Positions 34,287 to 43,185 are shown, counted from the first letter of the stretch. The stretch is 64,000 bases of DNA from Bradyrhizobium jicamae (GCF_018130215.1 NZ_JAFCKQ010000017.1:1-64000); one strand, 5' to 3'. The notes: a model not told the origin generated them from the sequence alone. Program-made: numbers and translations.

Positions 34287-34331
34287 GCATGATGCGGAAA
34301 CGCGTGAAGCGGTTTTCCGAAATGACCATGC
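34287..34331. repeat. Interspersed palindromic repeat (REP-like)
   Basis: A long imperfect hairpin: GCATGA (34287-34292) ... CGGAAA, loop, TTTTCCG ... ACCATGC (to 34331), followed by CTCAAACAGGAAGCTAAAGCGCGAT. As I recall, this sequence is widespread in intergenic regions of Bradyrhizobium and related Rhizobiales. It may act as a terminator or mRNA stabiliser. Confidence 0.6.
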
Positions 34332-34384
34332 TCAAACAGGAAGCTAAAGCGCGATCTGCGCCTTAGCCATCGGCGAGACGGCAG

Positions 34385-35332
34385 ATGCCTGCGATGAAGA
34401 GCTTCATTCGCGTTGTTGAACTGTGGGTGCCCGACCGCACGCGGACGCAACTGGAATTCGGTGGCAGCCTGTGCGGCGCCGAATTCACGGAGTTCAGGAC
34501 GGTCAGCGAGAATGCGCTGTGCGCCTATGACGAGGGCCTTCCCGGCAAGGCCTGGGCGAGCGGTCATCCGGTCATCCTGACCAGGCTCGCCAACTCCACT
34601 TTCAAGCGCGCCGACGAAGCGATCGAAGCCGGCCTGACCTGCGCTGTCGCGCTGCCTGTGCTGGCCGGCGAATTCCTGACGGCCGTGTTGGTGCTGCTCT
34701 GCGGCGACGATGCGAAACATATCGGCGCAATCGAGCTCTGGCACAACGATCCCGACAAATCCCACGAGATGGCGCTGGTCGACGGCTATTACGGCACCGC
34801 GGACAAGTTCGAGTTCAACTCGCGCCACACCAGGTTTGCGCGCGGTTTCGGCCTGCCCGGCCGGACCTGGAAGGCCGGCGCGCCGCTGATCATCAAGGAC
34901 CTGGACAATTCCAGGGGATTCCTGCGTCGGGAAGAAGCGTCCGAGATCGGCATCGATTGCGGCGTCGGCATCCCCTATCCGGTCGGCGACCAGACCTGGG
35001 TCGTGACATTGCTGTCGGCCGCGGCAACGCCGATCGCGCGCCGGTTCGAGATCTGGGTGCCGGACGAGGCGCGGTCGGCGCTCGTGTTCCATTCCGGCGA
35101 ATGCAGCGATCACGCCGATCTCGACGCGCTCTATGCAGGCAAGACGATCCGCCGCGGCGAAGGCAGCATCGGCGGCGCCTGGGCGACCGGCATGCCCGCG
35201 CTGAACGAACATCTGAAGCAGGGTGGCTCGATTGCGGCTGCAATGGCGCGTGCCTCCGGCATGACTCAGGCCGTCGCGCTGCCGGTGATCGACAACGTCC
35301 GCCTCAAGGCGGTGCTGGCCTGGTATCTCTGA
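34385..35332 (+). CDS. Protein with tandem GAF-like domains
   Basis: A 315-residue soluble protein made of two and a half related units. Unit one runs from RVVELWVPDRTRTQL through YDEGLPGKAWASGHPVIL to ALPVLAGEFLTAVLVLLCG. Unit two runs from FARGFGLPGRTWKAGAPLII through IGIDCGVGIPYPVGDQTWVVTLL. The last part repeats the pattern as IGGAWATGMPALNEHL and AVALPVIDNVRLKAVLAWYL. The G-L-P-G-(R/K)-x-W motif is the signature of each. GAF domains bind small ligands or transmit signals; without an output domain it is probably a sensor that works with a partner. A shorter start at 34394 is possible. Confidence 0.7.
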   Translation: MPAMKSFIRVVELWVPDRTRTQLEFGGSLCGAEFTEFRTVSENALCAYDEGLPGKAWASGHPVILTRLANSTFKRADEAIEAGLTCAVALPVLAGEFLTAVLVLLCGDDAKHIGAIELWHNDPDKSHEMALVDGYYGTADKFEFNSRHTRFARGFGLPGRTWKAGAPLIIKDLDNSRGFLRREEASEIGIDCGVGIPYPVGDQTWVVTLLSAAATPIARRFEIWVPDEARSALVFHSGECSDHADLDALYAGKTIRRGEGSIGGAWATGMPALNEHLKQGGSIAAAMARASGMTQAVALPVIDNVRLKAVLAWYL

Positions 35333-35872
35333 TCGGGCCGAGTGGACGCCAAACGCGCGTCCTCGTTCTCGCGGCATGATTTGCCCGAGCCTTGCTCTTC
35401 GTTTCGCCCTCTCTTGATCAGAGGGCGCAGGGAAAGCCGGGTGCCGATCGCACCCATGGGCCCCGAGCAACAAAGATAGCTCGGGGGTAGGACCACAGGT
35501 GTAACCGGGAACATCCCGGCCTTCCCTGCGCGATGGGCTACGGCTTATTTCGTGTTCTCCCCGGCGAGACCGGGCTTTTTTGTCACCGTCTTCGCAAGGC
35601 GCACATTGGCGCCAAGCGAAAAGACACCTGCCACTGGGGCGTCAGGACCACACGACTTCGCCGTCCGCCTCGCATGCCCTCGTCAGTCGCACGCTCGGCG
35701 TCCACCGCATCCCACACCACGTTCGTGACGATCGCGAGCCGCCCCTCAATCGGGTGAGACGCGCGGAATTGAACATCTGATTTGCCCGACGGTGAAAGCG
35801 CTGTTTGCCCGTCGGGTTGATTTGTCGCAGGTGCGGTCACGGGAAGGCAGGGTTGCCCGACGTCACTGCGGG
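35333..35872. repeat. Gene-free region with an intergenic repeat element and a terminator
   Basis: About 540 bases without a gene. From about 35440 (ACCCATGGGCCCCGAGCAAC...) to 35760 the sequence matches, from memory, a long intergenic repeat common in Bradyrhizobium genomes (AGCTCGGGGGTAGGACCACA, ACATCCCGGCCTTCCC, CCGGGCTTTTTTG). A second hairpin, CCCGACGG (35785-35792) and CCGTCGGG (35809-35816), follows. No protein is made from it. Confidence 0.55.
35559..35581 (+). terminator. Intrinsic-terminator-like hairpin with T-tract
   Basis: CCCGG, loop CGAGA, CCGGG, followed by C and six T residues. It is a good rho-independent terminator for plus-strand transcripts, for instance from the GAF-like gene 230 bases upstream, though here it is inside the repeat element. 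Confidence 0.6.
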
Positions 35873-36514
35873 TCAGTTCGCCTCGACAGGGCAGCCGCAG
35901 ATGGCACTCACCGCCTTTCGCGCAACTTCCCTCAGTTCGGCGCGGCGAGCCCCGGCGCGAGCGCGGATCGCGATGCTGTGCATTGTGGCTGAGGCCAGGA
36001 CCGCAAGCGCCTCGGGATCGGCACCGGGCTTCAGTTCTCCCCGCTCACGCGCCGTGCGGAAGCGGGCTTCGAAATCGGCGTCGATTGCGCGCAGCCCGCG
36101 CGCGACGCTGGTCCGGATCGCGACGTCCTCCACGGATTCGACGACGGCGGTCCCGAGCACGAAACAGCCCCGTGCGCTGCCCTTGCCCGAAAAATAGATC
36201 GACAGCGCGGCGTCGAAAGCAAGCATCAGCGCTTCGGCCAGCGGACGGTCCTGGGCGAGTGCCTCGCGGGTGGCCGTCAGGCTGATCTCCCAGTAGCGCG
36301 CCAGCGCATCGAGATAGAGCGCGTGCTTGTTGCCGAATGCCGCATAGAGGCTCGGAGGGTTCATGCCGGTCGCTGCGGCGATGCTGTCCAGCGAGGTGCC
36401 GGAGTAACCGGTCTTCCAGAACGTCTCGGTCGCCTGCTTCAGCGCCGCCTCGGCGTCGTAGGCCCGCGGCCGCCCCCGGCGCACCGGTGCCGTTTCGTGC
36501 TTTTTTCCTGCCAT
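35873..36514 (-). CDS. TetR-family regulator of the adjacent efflux operon
   Basis: A 213-residue TetR regulator: RRGRPRAYDAEAALKQATETFWKTGYSGTSLDSIAAATGMNPPSLYAAFGNKHALYLDAL is the DNA-binding domain, with recognition helix PPSLYAAFGNK. The C-terminal domain resembles the AcrR/TetR_C group with RGCFVLGTAV. It is divergent from the HlyD gene at 36650; the intergenic region has two near-identical operator-like repeats. The usual arrangement is a repressor released by the compound that the pump exports. No clear ribosome binding site is seen, but the family start is obvious. Confidence 0.9.
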   Translation of the reverse strand: MAGKKHETAPVRRGRPRAYDAEAALKQATETFWKTGYSGTSLDSIAAATGMNPPSLYAAFGNKHALYLDALARYWEISLTATREALAQDRPLAEALMLAFDAALSIYFSGKGSARGCFVLGTAVVESVEDVAIRTSVARGLRAIDADFEARFRTARERGELKPGADPEALAVLASATMHSIAIRARAGARRAELREVARKAVSAICGCPVEAN

Positions 36515-36545
36515 AACGCAAACCCTCGCTGCTTCGTCCTCACCA

Positions 36546-36634
36546 ATATTTGTATATATCGTTACAAAAATCAATAGGCCGGTATCTTGATCACCCTCCT
36601 GCACTCGGATATTTGTATGATACGTTACAAAAAT
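36546..36634. promoter_or_regulatory. Two copies of a 26-bp operator-like repeat between TetR and HlyD genes
   Basis: 36546-36571 and 36609-36634 agree in 22 of 26 positions. Each has arms TTTGTA and TACAAA around an AT-rich centre, so each is an imperfect palindrome suited to a TetR dimer. The second copy ends 15 bases before the HlyD start codon and would block its transcription, while the first lies close to the TetR start. Confidence 0.7.
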
Positions 36635-36649
36635 AGGACGGAGGACCCC

Positions 36650-37864
36650 ATGCATCTCGATCTCTCGCTGCTCGCCGGCTGGACAGGCGATCGCAAGGCG
36701 TTTCGCGGCAGCGCGGCGATGACCGCGGCCGCAGCAGGCCCGGCCGTTAGCTTTGACGGAGCAATTGACCGCGCCCCTGCCAAAAGCAACGCCACGGTGC
36801 CCGCACGGAGCTTCATCGAACGGCTTCGGCGCCCGCTGATCTGGGGGGTGCCGGCCCTGGTGGCGGCATTCGGCGCGGCCATGTACTTCAGCGACGAACC
36901 CTATGTCTCGACCGACGACGCGTTCGTTCGCGCGGCGAAGATCACCGTCAACGCCCGCGTTGCGGGCCAGGCGGTCGAAATCGCGGTTCACGACAATGAG
37001 CGCGTCCACCAGGGCCAGGTGCTGTTCCGCATCGATCCGGAGCCCTATCAGATCGCGGTCGACCAGGCGGAGGCGCAGCTCGGCACCGCACGTCTTCAGA
37101 TCGACGCGCTGAAGGCGACCTATCGCCAGCAGCAGGCTGAGTTGCAGTCGGCCAGGGATACGGCCGCCTATGACGAGCGCGAGTATGAACGCAAGAAAGC
37201 GCTGGTCGTCTCCGATTTCACGCCGCGCGCGACTTTCGATCGCGCCGACACGGATCTCAAGGTGGCCCGTCAACACGTCGCATCGATCGAGCAGCAGGTC
37301 GCCAACACCGTCGCTGCGCTGGACGGCAATCCCGACATCGAGATCGATCGCCATCCGACGGTTCGCGCAGCCAGGGCCCAGCTCGACCGCGCGAGGCTCA
37401 ATCTCTCCTATGCAACGGTGCGGGCCCCGGACGATGGCGTCGTCACGAGGGTCGACGACCTGCAAATCGGAGGTTTCGTCAATCCCGGCGCGCCCGTGTT
37501 CTCGCTGCTGTCGAGCCACCGCATCTGGATCGAGGCCAACTTCCGCGAAACCGGGCTGACCCACATGCATCCCGGACAGCAGGCGACGATCGACGTCGAC
37601 GCCTATCCGGGGCACGCGTTGAAGGCCCACATCGTCAGCATGAGCCCGGGCACCGGGTCGGATTTCTCAGTGCTGCCGCCCGAGAACGCAACGGGGAACT
37701 GGGTCAAGGTCGTGCAGCGTCTGCCGGTGCGTCTCGAGCTCGATGAGGTCGACCCGAACCGGCCGCTGTTCTCCGGCATCAGTGTGACTGCGCGGGTCGA
37801 CACCGGCTATCGCCGCAACTGGCACCATCCGCTGCAACTCGCGAACGCGGAGGAGATCAAATGA
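36650..37864 (+). CDS. EmrA-like membrane fusion protein (HlyD family)
   Basis: A 404-residue periplasmic adaptor. It has one membrane helix (PLIWGVPALVAAFGAAMYF), then STDDAFVRAAKITVNARVAGQAVEIAVHDNERVHQGQVLFRID (first half of the lipoyl domain), a long coiled coil (LQIDALKATYRQQQAELQSARDTAAYDEREYERK), the second lipoyl half (LNLSYATVRAPDDGVVTRV), and a beta-barrel domain (IWIEANFRETGLTHM). It links the inner-membrane pump to an outer-membrane channel. ATG at 36650 follows a GGAGGA site. Its stop overlaps the ATG of the MFS pump gene, so both are co-translated. Confidence 0.9.
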   Translation: MHLDLSLLAGWTGDRKAFRGSAAMTAAAAGPAVSFDGAIDRAPAKSNATVPARSFIERLRRPLIWGVPALVAAFGAAMYFSDEPYVSTDDAFVRAAKITVNARVAGQAVEIAVHDNERVHQGQVLFRIDPEPYQIAVDQAEAQLGTARLQIDALKATYRQQQAELQSARDTAAYDEREYERKKALVVSDFTPRATFDRADTDLKVARQHVASIEQQVANTVAALDGNPDIEIDRHPTVRAARAQLDRARLNLSYATVRAPDDGVVTRVDDLQIGGFVNPGAPVFSLLSSHRIWIEANFRETGLTHMHPGQQATIDVDAYPGHALKAHIVSMSPGTGSDFSVLPPENATGNWVKVVQRLPVRLELDEVDPNRPLFSGISVTARVDTGYRRNWHHPLQLANAEEIK

Positions 37865-39354
37865 CCACGGCCCTCCCATCGGCCGCCATGGGCGGCCATC
37901 GCACGCTCACGGTGGCGGCGCTCACTGCGACCTATATGCAGGCCGTCAACATCTCACTGCCCAATGCGGCCCTGCCGCATATCCAGGGCGCCTTGTCGAT
38001 GGCAAATGACGAGGTCGGCTGGGTGTTCTCCTCCTATATCGCGGCGAGCGCCGTGGTGATGTCGGTGACGAGCTGGCTGGCGGGGCGCTATGGCCGGAAG
38101 GCGGTTTATCAGGTCTCCCTCGCCTTGTTCGCGCTTGGGCTCATGCTCGACACGATGGCGACGACGTCGCTGCAATTCGTGCTCGCGCGCATCCTGCAGG
38201 GCGCAGCGAGCGGTCCGCTCGGCCCGCTCTCGCTCGCGATCCTGCTCGAAGTGCAGCCGCCGGCGCGGCATGGGCGGCTCAGCTTGATGTGGTCCCTGTG
38301 TTTCCTGCTCGGCATCAGCAGCGGACCCGGCATCGGCGGCTGGCTCAGCGAATATCACGGCTGGCGCTCGATCTTCCATGTCAGCCTTCCGATCACGGCC
38401 TTCATCTTCCTGGCGATGGCACTGCTGCTGCGCGAGAAGCGCGCCGCGCGGCCCCAGCCCTTCGACTTCTTCGGTCTCGTGACCTTCTCCATCGGCATGA
38501 TTGGGCTGCAAATGCTGCTCGACCGCAGCGAACGCCTGGAATGGTTCGCCTCGACCGAAATCTGGATCGAGGCCAGCGCATCGGTTCTCGGCTTCTATCT
38601 CTTCATCGTGCACGTCCTGACGACGAAAACCCATTTTCTCCGCACCGGCCTGTTCAAGGACCGCAATCTCGTCCTTTCGACAGTGATCTCCTTTGCGCTC
38701 GGCTTCGTCCTGCTGCCGACCCTGGCCTTGACCTCGCCGATGCTGGAGGAGCTGCTCAACTATCCCGTCGACACCACGGGCCTGATGACCGTTCCACGCG
38801 GCGTCGCACTCGTGGCGACGATGCTCATCACGAGCCTGGTTCCGGGGCAAATCGACTATCGGCACTTCATGCTGGGCGGAATGGCACTGGTCGTCTACGC
38901 CAACTGGATGATGCTCGGCTACTCGCCTGCGATGGATTGGCGACCGGTGGTCGAAGCCGGTCTGCTCCAGGGCGGCGGCCTCGGCATGCTGATTCCCGCG
39001 CTTGGCAAGGCCGCGTTCGGCACGCTCGATCCGAAGCTTCGCCCGGAGGGGAGCGCGCTGCTGAATCTCTCGCGCCTCTATGGCAGCACCATCGGCATCG
39101 CCGTGGTGCAGATCTTCTTCTACGACAACACCCAGGCCATGCATGTCGCGCTCGCACGGGACCTCACGCCCTATCGCGCGGTCGCGCACATCGCAGGTTC
39201 AATCGCTGCGCCCGGCCTTGCTGCGCTCAATGACATGGTCACCCAGCAGTCGGCCGTCGTCGCAGTCATCGACCAGTTCGAGATCCTGATGTTTGCGATG
39301 CTGATCGTGAGCCCGCTGGTGCTCTTTCTCCGCAAACCACGGCCCGCGACCTGA
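37861..39354 (+). CDS. DHA2-family MFS drug efflux pump (EmrB-like)
   Basis: A 497-residue inner-membrane pump with fourteen predicted helices, as in DHA2/EmrB transporters. Motif A reads GRYGRKAVYQVSLALFALGLMLDTMATTSLQF, and LGISSGPGIGGWLSEYHGWRSIFHV is the family motif C region. It exports amphiphilic toxic compounds by proton exchange with the HlyD partner upstream. Gene order TetR-divergent-HlyD-MFS is a classic efflux operon. The aldo/keto reductase follows 34 bases later and may detoxify the same compound. Confidence 0.9.
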   Translation: MTTALPSAAMGGHRTLTVAALTATYMQAVNISLPNAALPHIQGALSMANDEVGWVFSSYIAASAVVMSVTSWLAGRYGRKAVYQVSLALFALGLMLDTMATTSLQFVLARILQGAASGPLGPLSLAILLEVQPPARHGRLSLMWSLCFLLGISSGPGIGGWLSEYHGWRSIFHVSLPITAFIFLAMALLLREKRAARPQPFDFFGLVTFSIGMIGLQMLLDRSERLEWFASTEIWIEASASVLGFYLFIVHVLTTKTHFLRTGLFKDRNLVLSTVISFALGFVLLPTLALTSPMLEELLNYPVDTTGLMTVPRGVALVATMLITSLVPGQIDYRHFMLGGMALVVYANWMMLGYSPAMDWRPVVEAGLLQGGGLGMLIPALGKAAFGTLDPKLRPEGSALLNLSRLYGSTIGIAVVQIFFYDNTQAMHVALARDLTPYRAVAHIAGSIAAPGLAALNDMVTQQSAVVAVIDQFEILMFAMLIVSPLVLFLRKPRPAT

Positions 39355-39388
39355 TACCCACCGAGATGACCGACAAGGGAGAATGACC

Positions 39389-40330
39389 ATGACGACACCA
39401 GATACACTTCGCGATACGCGGATTCCTCTTGCCCACGGAAGCGGTGCGCTTCCCGCCGTGGGTTTTGGCACGCTGATTCCCGATCCGCTGGCAACGCGAC
39501 AGGCGGTCAAGGCGGCGCTGGAGACGGGATTCCGGCATCTCGACGGTGCCGAGCGCTACCGCAATGAAACGGCGGTTGGCGACGGCATGCAGGACGCGTT
39601 CAGGGCGGGGACGGTGCGGCGCGAGGACGTGTTCGTCACCACCAAGCTGTGGAACACCAACCACCGTCCGGAGCGGGTCAAGCCGGCGCTCGAAGCCAGC
39701 CTCCGGCGGCTGCAGCTCGACGAGATCGATTGCTATCTCATCCACACGCCTTTTGCCTTCCAACCCGGCGACGAGCAGGACCCGAGGGATGCGCGCGGTC
39801 AGGTGATCTACGATCCTGCCGTCACTCTGGTGGAGACGTGGCACGCGATGGAGCGCCTTGTGGACGACGGTCTTTCCAGGGCGATCGGCCTGTCGGACAT
39901 CACGCTGGAGAAGCTGCGGGAGATCGTTGCCGCCGCCCGGATCAAGCCTGCCGTGGTGCAGGTCGAATCCCACCCGTATCTTCCCGAATGGGAGCTGCTC
40001 GAATTCTGCCGCACGCACGGGATCGTGCTGCAGGCGTTCGCGCCGTTGGGGCATGGCCTGGAGCCGAAGCTGCTCGATGACGCCGTCATCACTGCGATCG
40101 CACAGCGCGTGCACAAGACGCCGGCGCAGGTCGCGCTGGCCTGGGCCGTGCAGCGCGGCACCGCCTTCCTGACCACGTCGACGAAGCCGCCGCGGATCCG
40201 GGAGAACTTTGACATCTCGGCCCTGCCCGAGGATGCCATGCAGGAGATGCGGGACCGCATCACCACGAACGTCCGGTTCAACTCGGTGGTGACGACCGGC
40301 GTCCCCGGATTTATTCCCGGGACGCGATGA
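39389..40330 (+). CDS. Aldo/keto reductase
   Basis: A 313-residue TIM-barrel NADPH oxidoreductase: PAVGFGTLIPDPLATRQAVKAALETGFRHLDGAERYRNE contains the catalytic Asp and Tyr, VTTKLWNTNH the Lys, and CYLIHTPFAF the His. The C-terminal AQVALAWAVQRGTAFLTTSTKPPRIREN is the nucleotide-binding end, with the usual S-x-x... phosphate motif altered. It reduces aldehydes or ketones. ATG at 39389 has AAGGGA eight bases upstream; an ATG six bases before it is closer to that site. It may be co-transcribed with the efflux pair. Confidence 0.88.
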   Translation: MTTPDTLRDTRIPLAHGSGALPAVGFGTLIPDPLATRQAVKAALETGFRHLDGAERYRNETAVGDGMQDAFRAGTVRREDVFVTTKLWNTNHRPERVKPALEASLRRLQLDEIDCYLIHTPFAFQPGDEQDPRDARGQVIYDPAVTLVETWHAMERLVDDGLSRAIGLSDITLEKLREIVAAARIKPAVVQVESHPYLPEWELLEFCRTHGIVLQAFAPLGHGLEPKLLDDAVITAIAQRVHKTPAQVALAWAVQRGTAFLTTSTKPPRIRENFDISALPEDAMQEMRDRITTNVRFNSVVTTGVPGFIPGTR

Positions 40331-40599
40331 GTTCGATCGGCGGCGCAGAGCCGCGGGGATCATTGCGTACTCCGCGCTCGGCGTGCACCGGTCAGCTTGC
40401 GAGCTGGATGGTGCGCTCGAGCGCCGCGGCGAAGCCGTTGAGCGGGACGTTGAAGACGACCGCCTGCAAACTGCCTTCCCGCTGCGTTGGCTTTGACCAT
40501 CACCCACTCCGCCTCATTCGTGTCCGGAACCCGATTTTTGGCTTTACGTGGGCAAAATTCCCACTTAGACGAAACACGTCTACCTGGAGAGCTTCGAGC

Positions 40600-40719
40600 A
40601 TGCAAGAGATTATCGCCGCCGGCGTGATCGTCGCGATTGTCGCACTCTGCGGTGGGTACCTCTGGGCAGTCGTTCGGAAGACCAGGACCGCAAACAGGCA
40701 ACAGCGGAGATCGCGATAA
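40600..40719 (+). CDS. Small single-helix membrane protein
   Basis: A 39-residue frame: MQEIIAAGVIVAIVALCGGYLWAVVRKTRTANRQQRRSR in full would be one membrane helix followed by a strongly basic tail; the helix is IIAAGVIVAIVALCGGYLW. GGAGAG lies about ten bases upstream. It looks like a real small membrane protein but may be too short to be certain. No function known. Confidence 0.4.
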   Translation: MQEIIAAGVIVAIVALCGGYLWAVVRKTRTANRQQRRSR

Positions 40720-40751
40720 CGAAGATCGTCGGCGACCTCTCCGCAAGCACC

Positions 40752-40817
40752 CGTCATTGCGAGCGAAGCGAAGCACACGGTACCGCTTCGTCGCTTCGCT
40801 CCGCGCAATCAATGACG
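40752..40817. repeat. Palindromic REP-like element
   Basis: CGTCATTG (40752-40759) pairs with CAATGACG (40810-40817), and the inner GAGCGAAGCGAAGC pairs with the GCTTCG-TCGCTTCGCTC region near 40795. As I recall, GTCATTGCGAGCGAAGCGAAGC elements are highly repeated between genes in Bradyrhizobium. It lies between the small membrane protein and the convergent epoxide hydrolase and may end transcription both ways. Confidence 0.65.
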
Positions 40818-40838
40818 CGGATGGAATTGTCGCTGGAC

Positions 40839-41981
40839 CTAGCGCAATGAGCCGAAGAACTTGCGTACCTCGGCGATGTACAGTTCGGGCTGCTCGAACG
40901 CGGCGAAGTGTCCGCCCTTCGGCATCTCGCTCCAGTGCTGGATGTTGGTAAAGCTCGCCGTCATCCATTTGCGCACCGGCGTGACGATCTCCTTGGGGAA
41001 GACGGCGACGCCGGTCGGCACCGTGATCGTGTGCGGCGTCCGCCGCTTCGGTCCGAAACTTTCCCAATAGAGACGCGCCGATGATGTCGCCGTCGCGGTG
41101 ACCCAATAGAGCATCACGTTGTCGAGCAGCTCGTCCCTGCCGAGGATGTTTTCGGGATGCCCGTCGCAGTCGGTCCAGGCCCAGAATTTTTCCAGGATCC
41201 AGGCCGCCTGCCCGCTCGGAGAATCCGTCAGCGCATAGCCGAGCGTCTGCGGACGGGTCGACTGCTGCTTGGAATATCCGGAATCCCAGTCGGCATAGTA
41301 TTTGATGCCTTCGAGCGCGCGGGTCTCCTCCGGCGTCGGCTGTCCCTCGACATTGGGCCGCGTCCCCATCGCCAGCGTGATGTGGATGCCGCCGCAATGC
41401 GCGGCATCCAGCGCGCCGATCGCCGTCGTGACCGCCGAGCCCCAATCACCACCTTGCGCGAAATAGCTGCCGTAGCCCAGCCGCTCCATCAGGACGGCCC
41501 AGGCCCTGGCGATGCGGTCGACGCCCCAGCCGGTCACGGCGGGCTTGGCGGAGAAGCCGAAGCCCGGCAGCGACGGGCACACCACATGGAACGCATCTTC
41601 GGCGTTGCCGCCATGCGCAGTCGGGTCGGTCAGTGGCTCGATCACCTTGTGGAATTCGACCACCGACCCCGGCCAGCCATGGGTGATGATCAGTGGCCTC
41701 GCCTCCGGATGCTTCGAGCGGACATGGATGAAGTGGATGTCGAGCCCGTCGATTTCGGTCGTGAACTGGCTGAAGCGATTGAGCTGCGCCTCGCGCGCGC
41801 GCCAGTCATAGTCCTCGGCCCAATAGCGGCAGACCTCCCTGATCCATTTGAGCGGCGCACCCTGACTCCAGTCGGAAACCAGTTCCGCCTCGGGCCAGCG
41901 CGTCCGGCGCAGCCGGGTACGGAGATCCTCGAGGACATCGTCGCTGACGGAAATGCGGAACGGGCTGACGGCGGTGGTCAT
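40839..41981 (-). CDS. Epoxide hydrolase (alpha/beta fold, EHN type)
   Basis: A 380-residue epoxide hydrolase. The N-terminal EHN domain is FRISVSDDVLEDLRTRLRRTRWPEAE. The alpha/beta domain has the oxyanion HGWPGSVVEFHKV, nucleophile Asp in FAQGGDWGSAV, an RPQTLGYALTDSPSGQAAWILEKFWAWTD cap region, and the catalytic His in PKGGHFAAFEQPE. It hydrolyses epoxides to diols, or acts as a juvenile-hormone-type hydrolase homologue. The length is normal. Monocistronic here. Confidence 0.88.
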   Translation of the reverse strand: MTTAVSPFRISVSDDVLEDLRTRLRRTRWPEAELVSDWSQGAPLKWIREVCRYWAEDYDWRAREAQLNRFSQFTTEIDGLDIHFIHVRSKHPEARPLIITHGWPGSVVEFHKVIEPLTDPTAHGGNAEDAFHVVCPSLPGFGFSAKPAVTGWGVDRIARAWAVLMERLGYGSYFAQGGDWGSAVTTAIGALDAAHCGGIHITLAMGTRPNVEGQPTPEETRALEGIKYYADWDSGYSKQQSTRPQTLGYALTDSPSGQAAWILEKFWAWTDCDGHPENILGRDELLDNVMLYWVTATATSSARLYWESFGPKRRTPHTITVPTGVAVFPKEIVTPVRKWMTASFTNIQHWSEMPKGGHFAAFEQPELYIAEVRKFFGSLR

Positions 41982-42055
41982 GACTCCCCCTGGGTACGGA
42001 ATTTGTTTCGGGGAAGATAGGGTTTGCGGGCGGGCCGATCAAACCGGCCCGGACA

Positions 42056-43006
42056 TTACTTGCCGATCGCCAATTCCAGCAGCGACTGGGCCTGTCGGGT
42101 CGCTTCCGTGAACGCCGGCTGCTGGGCCGCCTGCTGGATGAAGCAGCGCTTGAACGCGTCGTCGCCCTGCTGGCGCAGGTCGCCGAGCCTGTCGTAGGCC
42201 TTCCGGTCGATCTGCTTGCGGCGGAGCTTTTCATCGGCCTCATCGGCTCGCTTGTTCAAGCCGGCGCGAAGGGTGTTGCAGGCGGCGACCTGCACCGCAG
42301 GCTCGATCGTGCCATAGGCAAGATAGAACTTGCCGCCCGCGACCGCGGCCACGAACACCTCGTCGGCCGCGTCAGGGGTCGCATCCTGGGTGCGGCCGGC
42401 CAGGAAGCCGTAGGCCAGGGTCGCCGAAGCCGGCCTGGCGATCGGAAGGTCGTGGAAATTGATCACGGCAGCATCGGTCGAAATCGCCTGGGTGTAGAGG
42501 TCTTCGAACCTCAGCGCCGCCTCGACCTGCTGCGGCACGTTCTTCTCGCCTTTGTCCCTCCACGCCTTGTGCTCGCGCAGCCAACGGATGAACAGGGGTT
42601 CGGTGGTGACGATGATATGCGCCTTCGGCTCGACATAGCTCCCGTCGGAGGCTTGGCCGACCTTTGCGCCGCCCTTGCCGGTCTCGGCCTCGAAGCGCAG
42701 GCCGTCGAGCAGGCCGAAGCCCATATCGCCTTTATATAGAGTGTCGAGGTTGATCTGGGCGGGCGCGTAGCCGGTGCGGGAGGGTTCGGACAGGATACCG
42801 GCCAGTTGCGCCTTGAGCTCGTCGCGCGCGGCGGTCTCGGCCTTGTCCAGGGCATCGTCGACTTTGCCGTCCTTCTCCTGCCTGGCGAATTTTGCGATCG
42901 CGGCGTCACGGGTCGCGATGTAACGGTCTTCCGGCGACGCTGCGTTGGCGTGCGGCAGGATCAGGATCGGGGCAAGGGCGAGGGCAAGTCGAATGAACAA
43001 ATGCAT
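42056..43006 (-). CDS. Exported protein of unknown function
   Basis: A 316-residue protein with an N-terminal signal peptide (LFIRLALALAPILILPHANA, then ASPEDRY). The mature part is alpha-rich with RDAAIAKFARQEKDGKVDDALDKAETAARDELKAQLAGIL and repeats of KRADEADEKLRRKQIDRKAYDRL near the end. Three cysteines are present. No known domain is recognised. It lies next to the gfa end of the methanol locus on the same strand, but a repeat-bearing gap of 163 bases separates them, so involvement is uncertain. Confidence 0.6.
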   Translation of the reverse strand: MHLFIRLALALAPILILPHANAASPEDRYIATRDAAIAKFARQEKDGKVDDALDKAETAARDELKAQLAGILSEPSRTGYAPAQINLDTLYKGDMGFGLLDGLRFEAETGKGGAKVGQASDGSYVEPKAHIIVTTEPLFIRWLREHKAWRDKGEKNVPQQVEAALRFEDLYTQAISTDAAVINFHDLPIARPASATLAYGFLAGRTQDATPDAADEVFVAAVAGGKFYLAYGTIEPAVQVAACNTLRAGLNKRADEADEKLRRKQIDRKAYDRLGDLRQQGDDAFKRCFIQQAAQQPAFTEATRQAQSLLELAIGK

Positions 43007-43114
43007 GCCCTATGGTCGCCCATGGGGCATGCAAGGTTCAAGGTCACGGGGTACGTCAAACACTGCGCGCCGGCAGAGATCACTGCCGGCCGCGGTGTGC
43101 TCAAGGCGGCTGGT

Positions 43115-43185
43115 CAGGCCGCCTTGATCCGGTTTCCTGTCAGGCCGCCTCGATTCAGGCCGCCTTTGTTCAGGCCGCTTTGGCC
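43115..43185. repeat. Degenerate direct repeats at the 3' end of gfa
   Basis: CAGGCCGCCTT-like units start at 43115, 43141, 43156 and 43171, the last three exactly 15 bases apart. On the minus strand each unit reads AAGGCGGCCTG, and the last one encodes the final residues and stop region of gfa. They look like slippage copies of the gene end. Confidence 0.6.
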
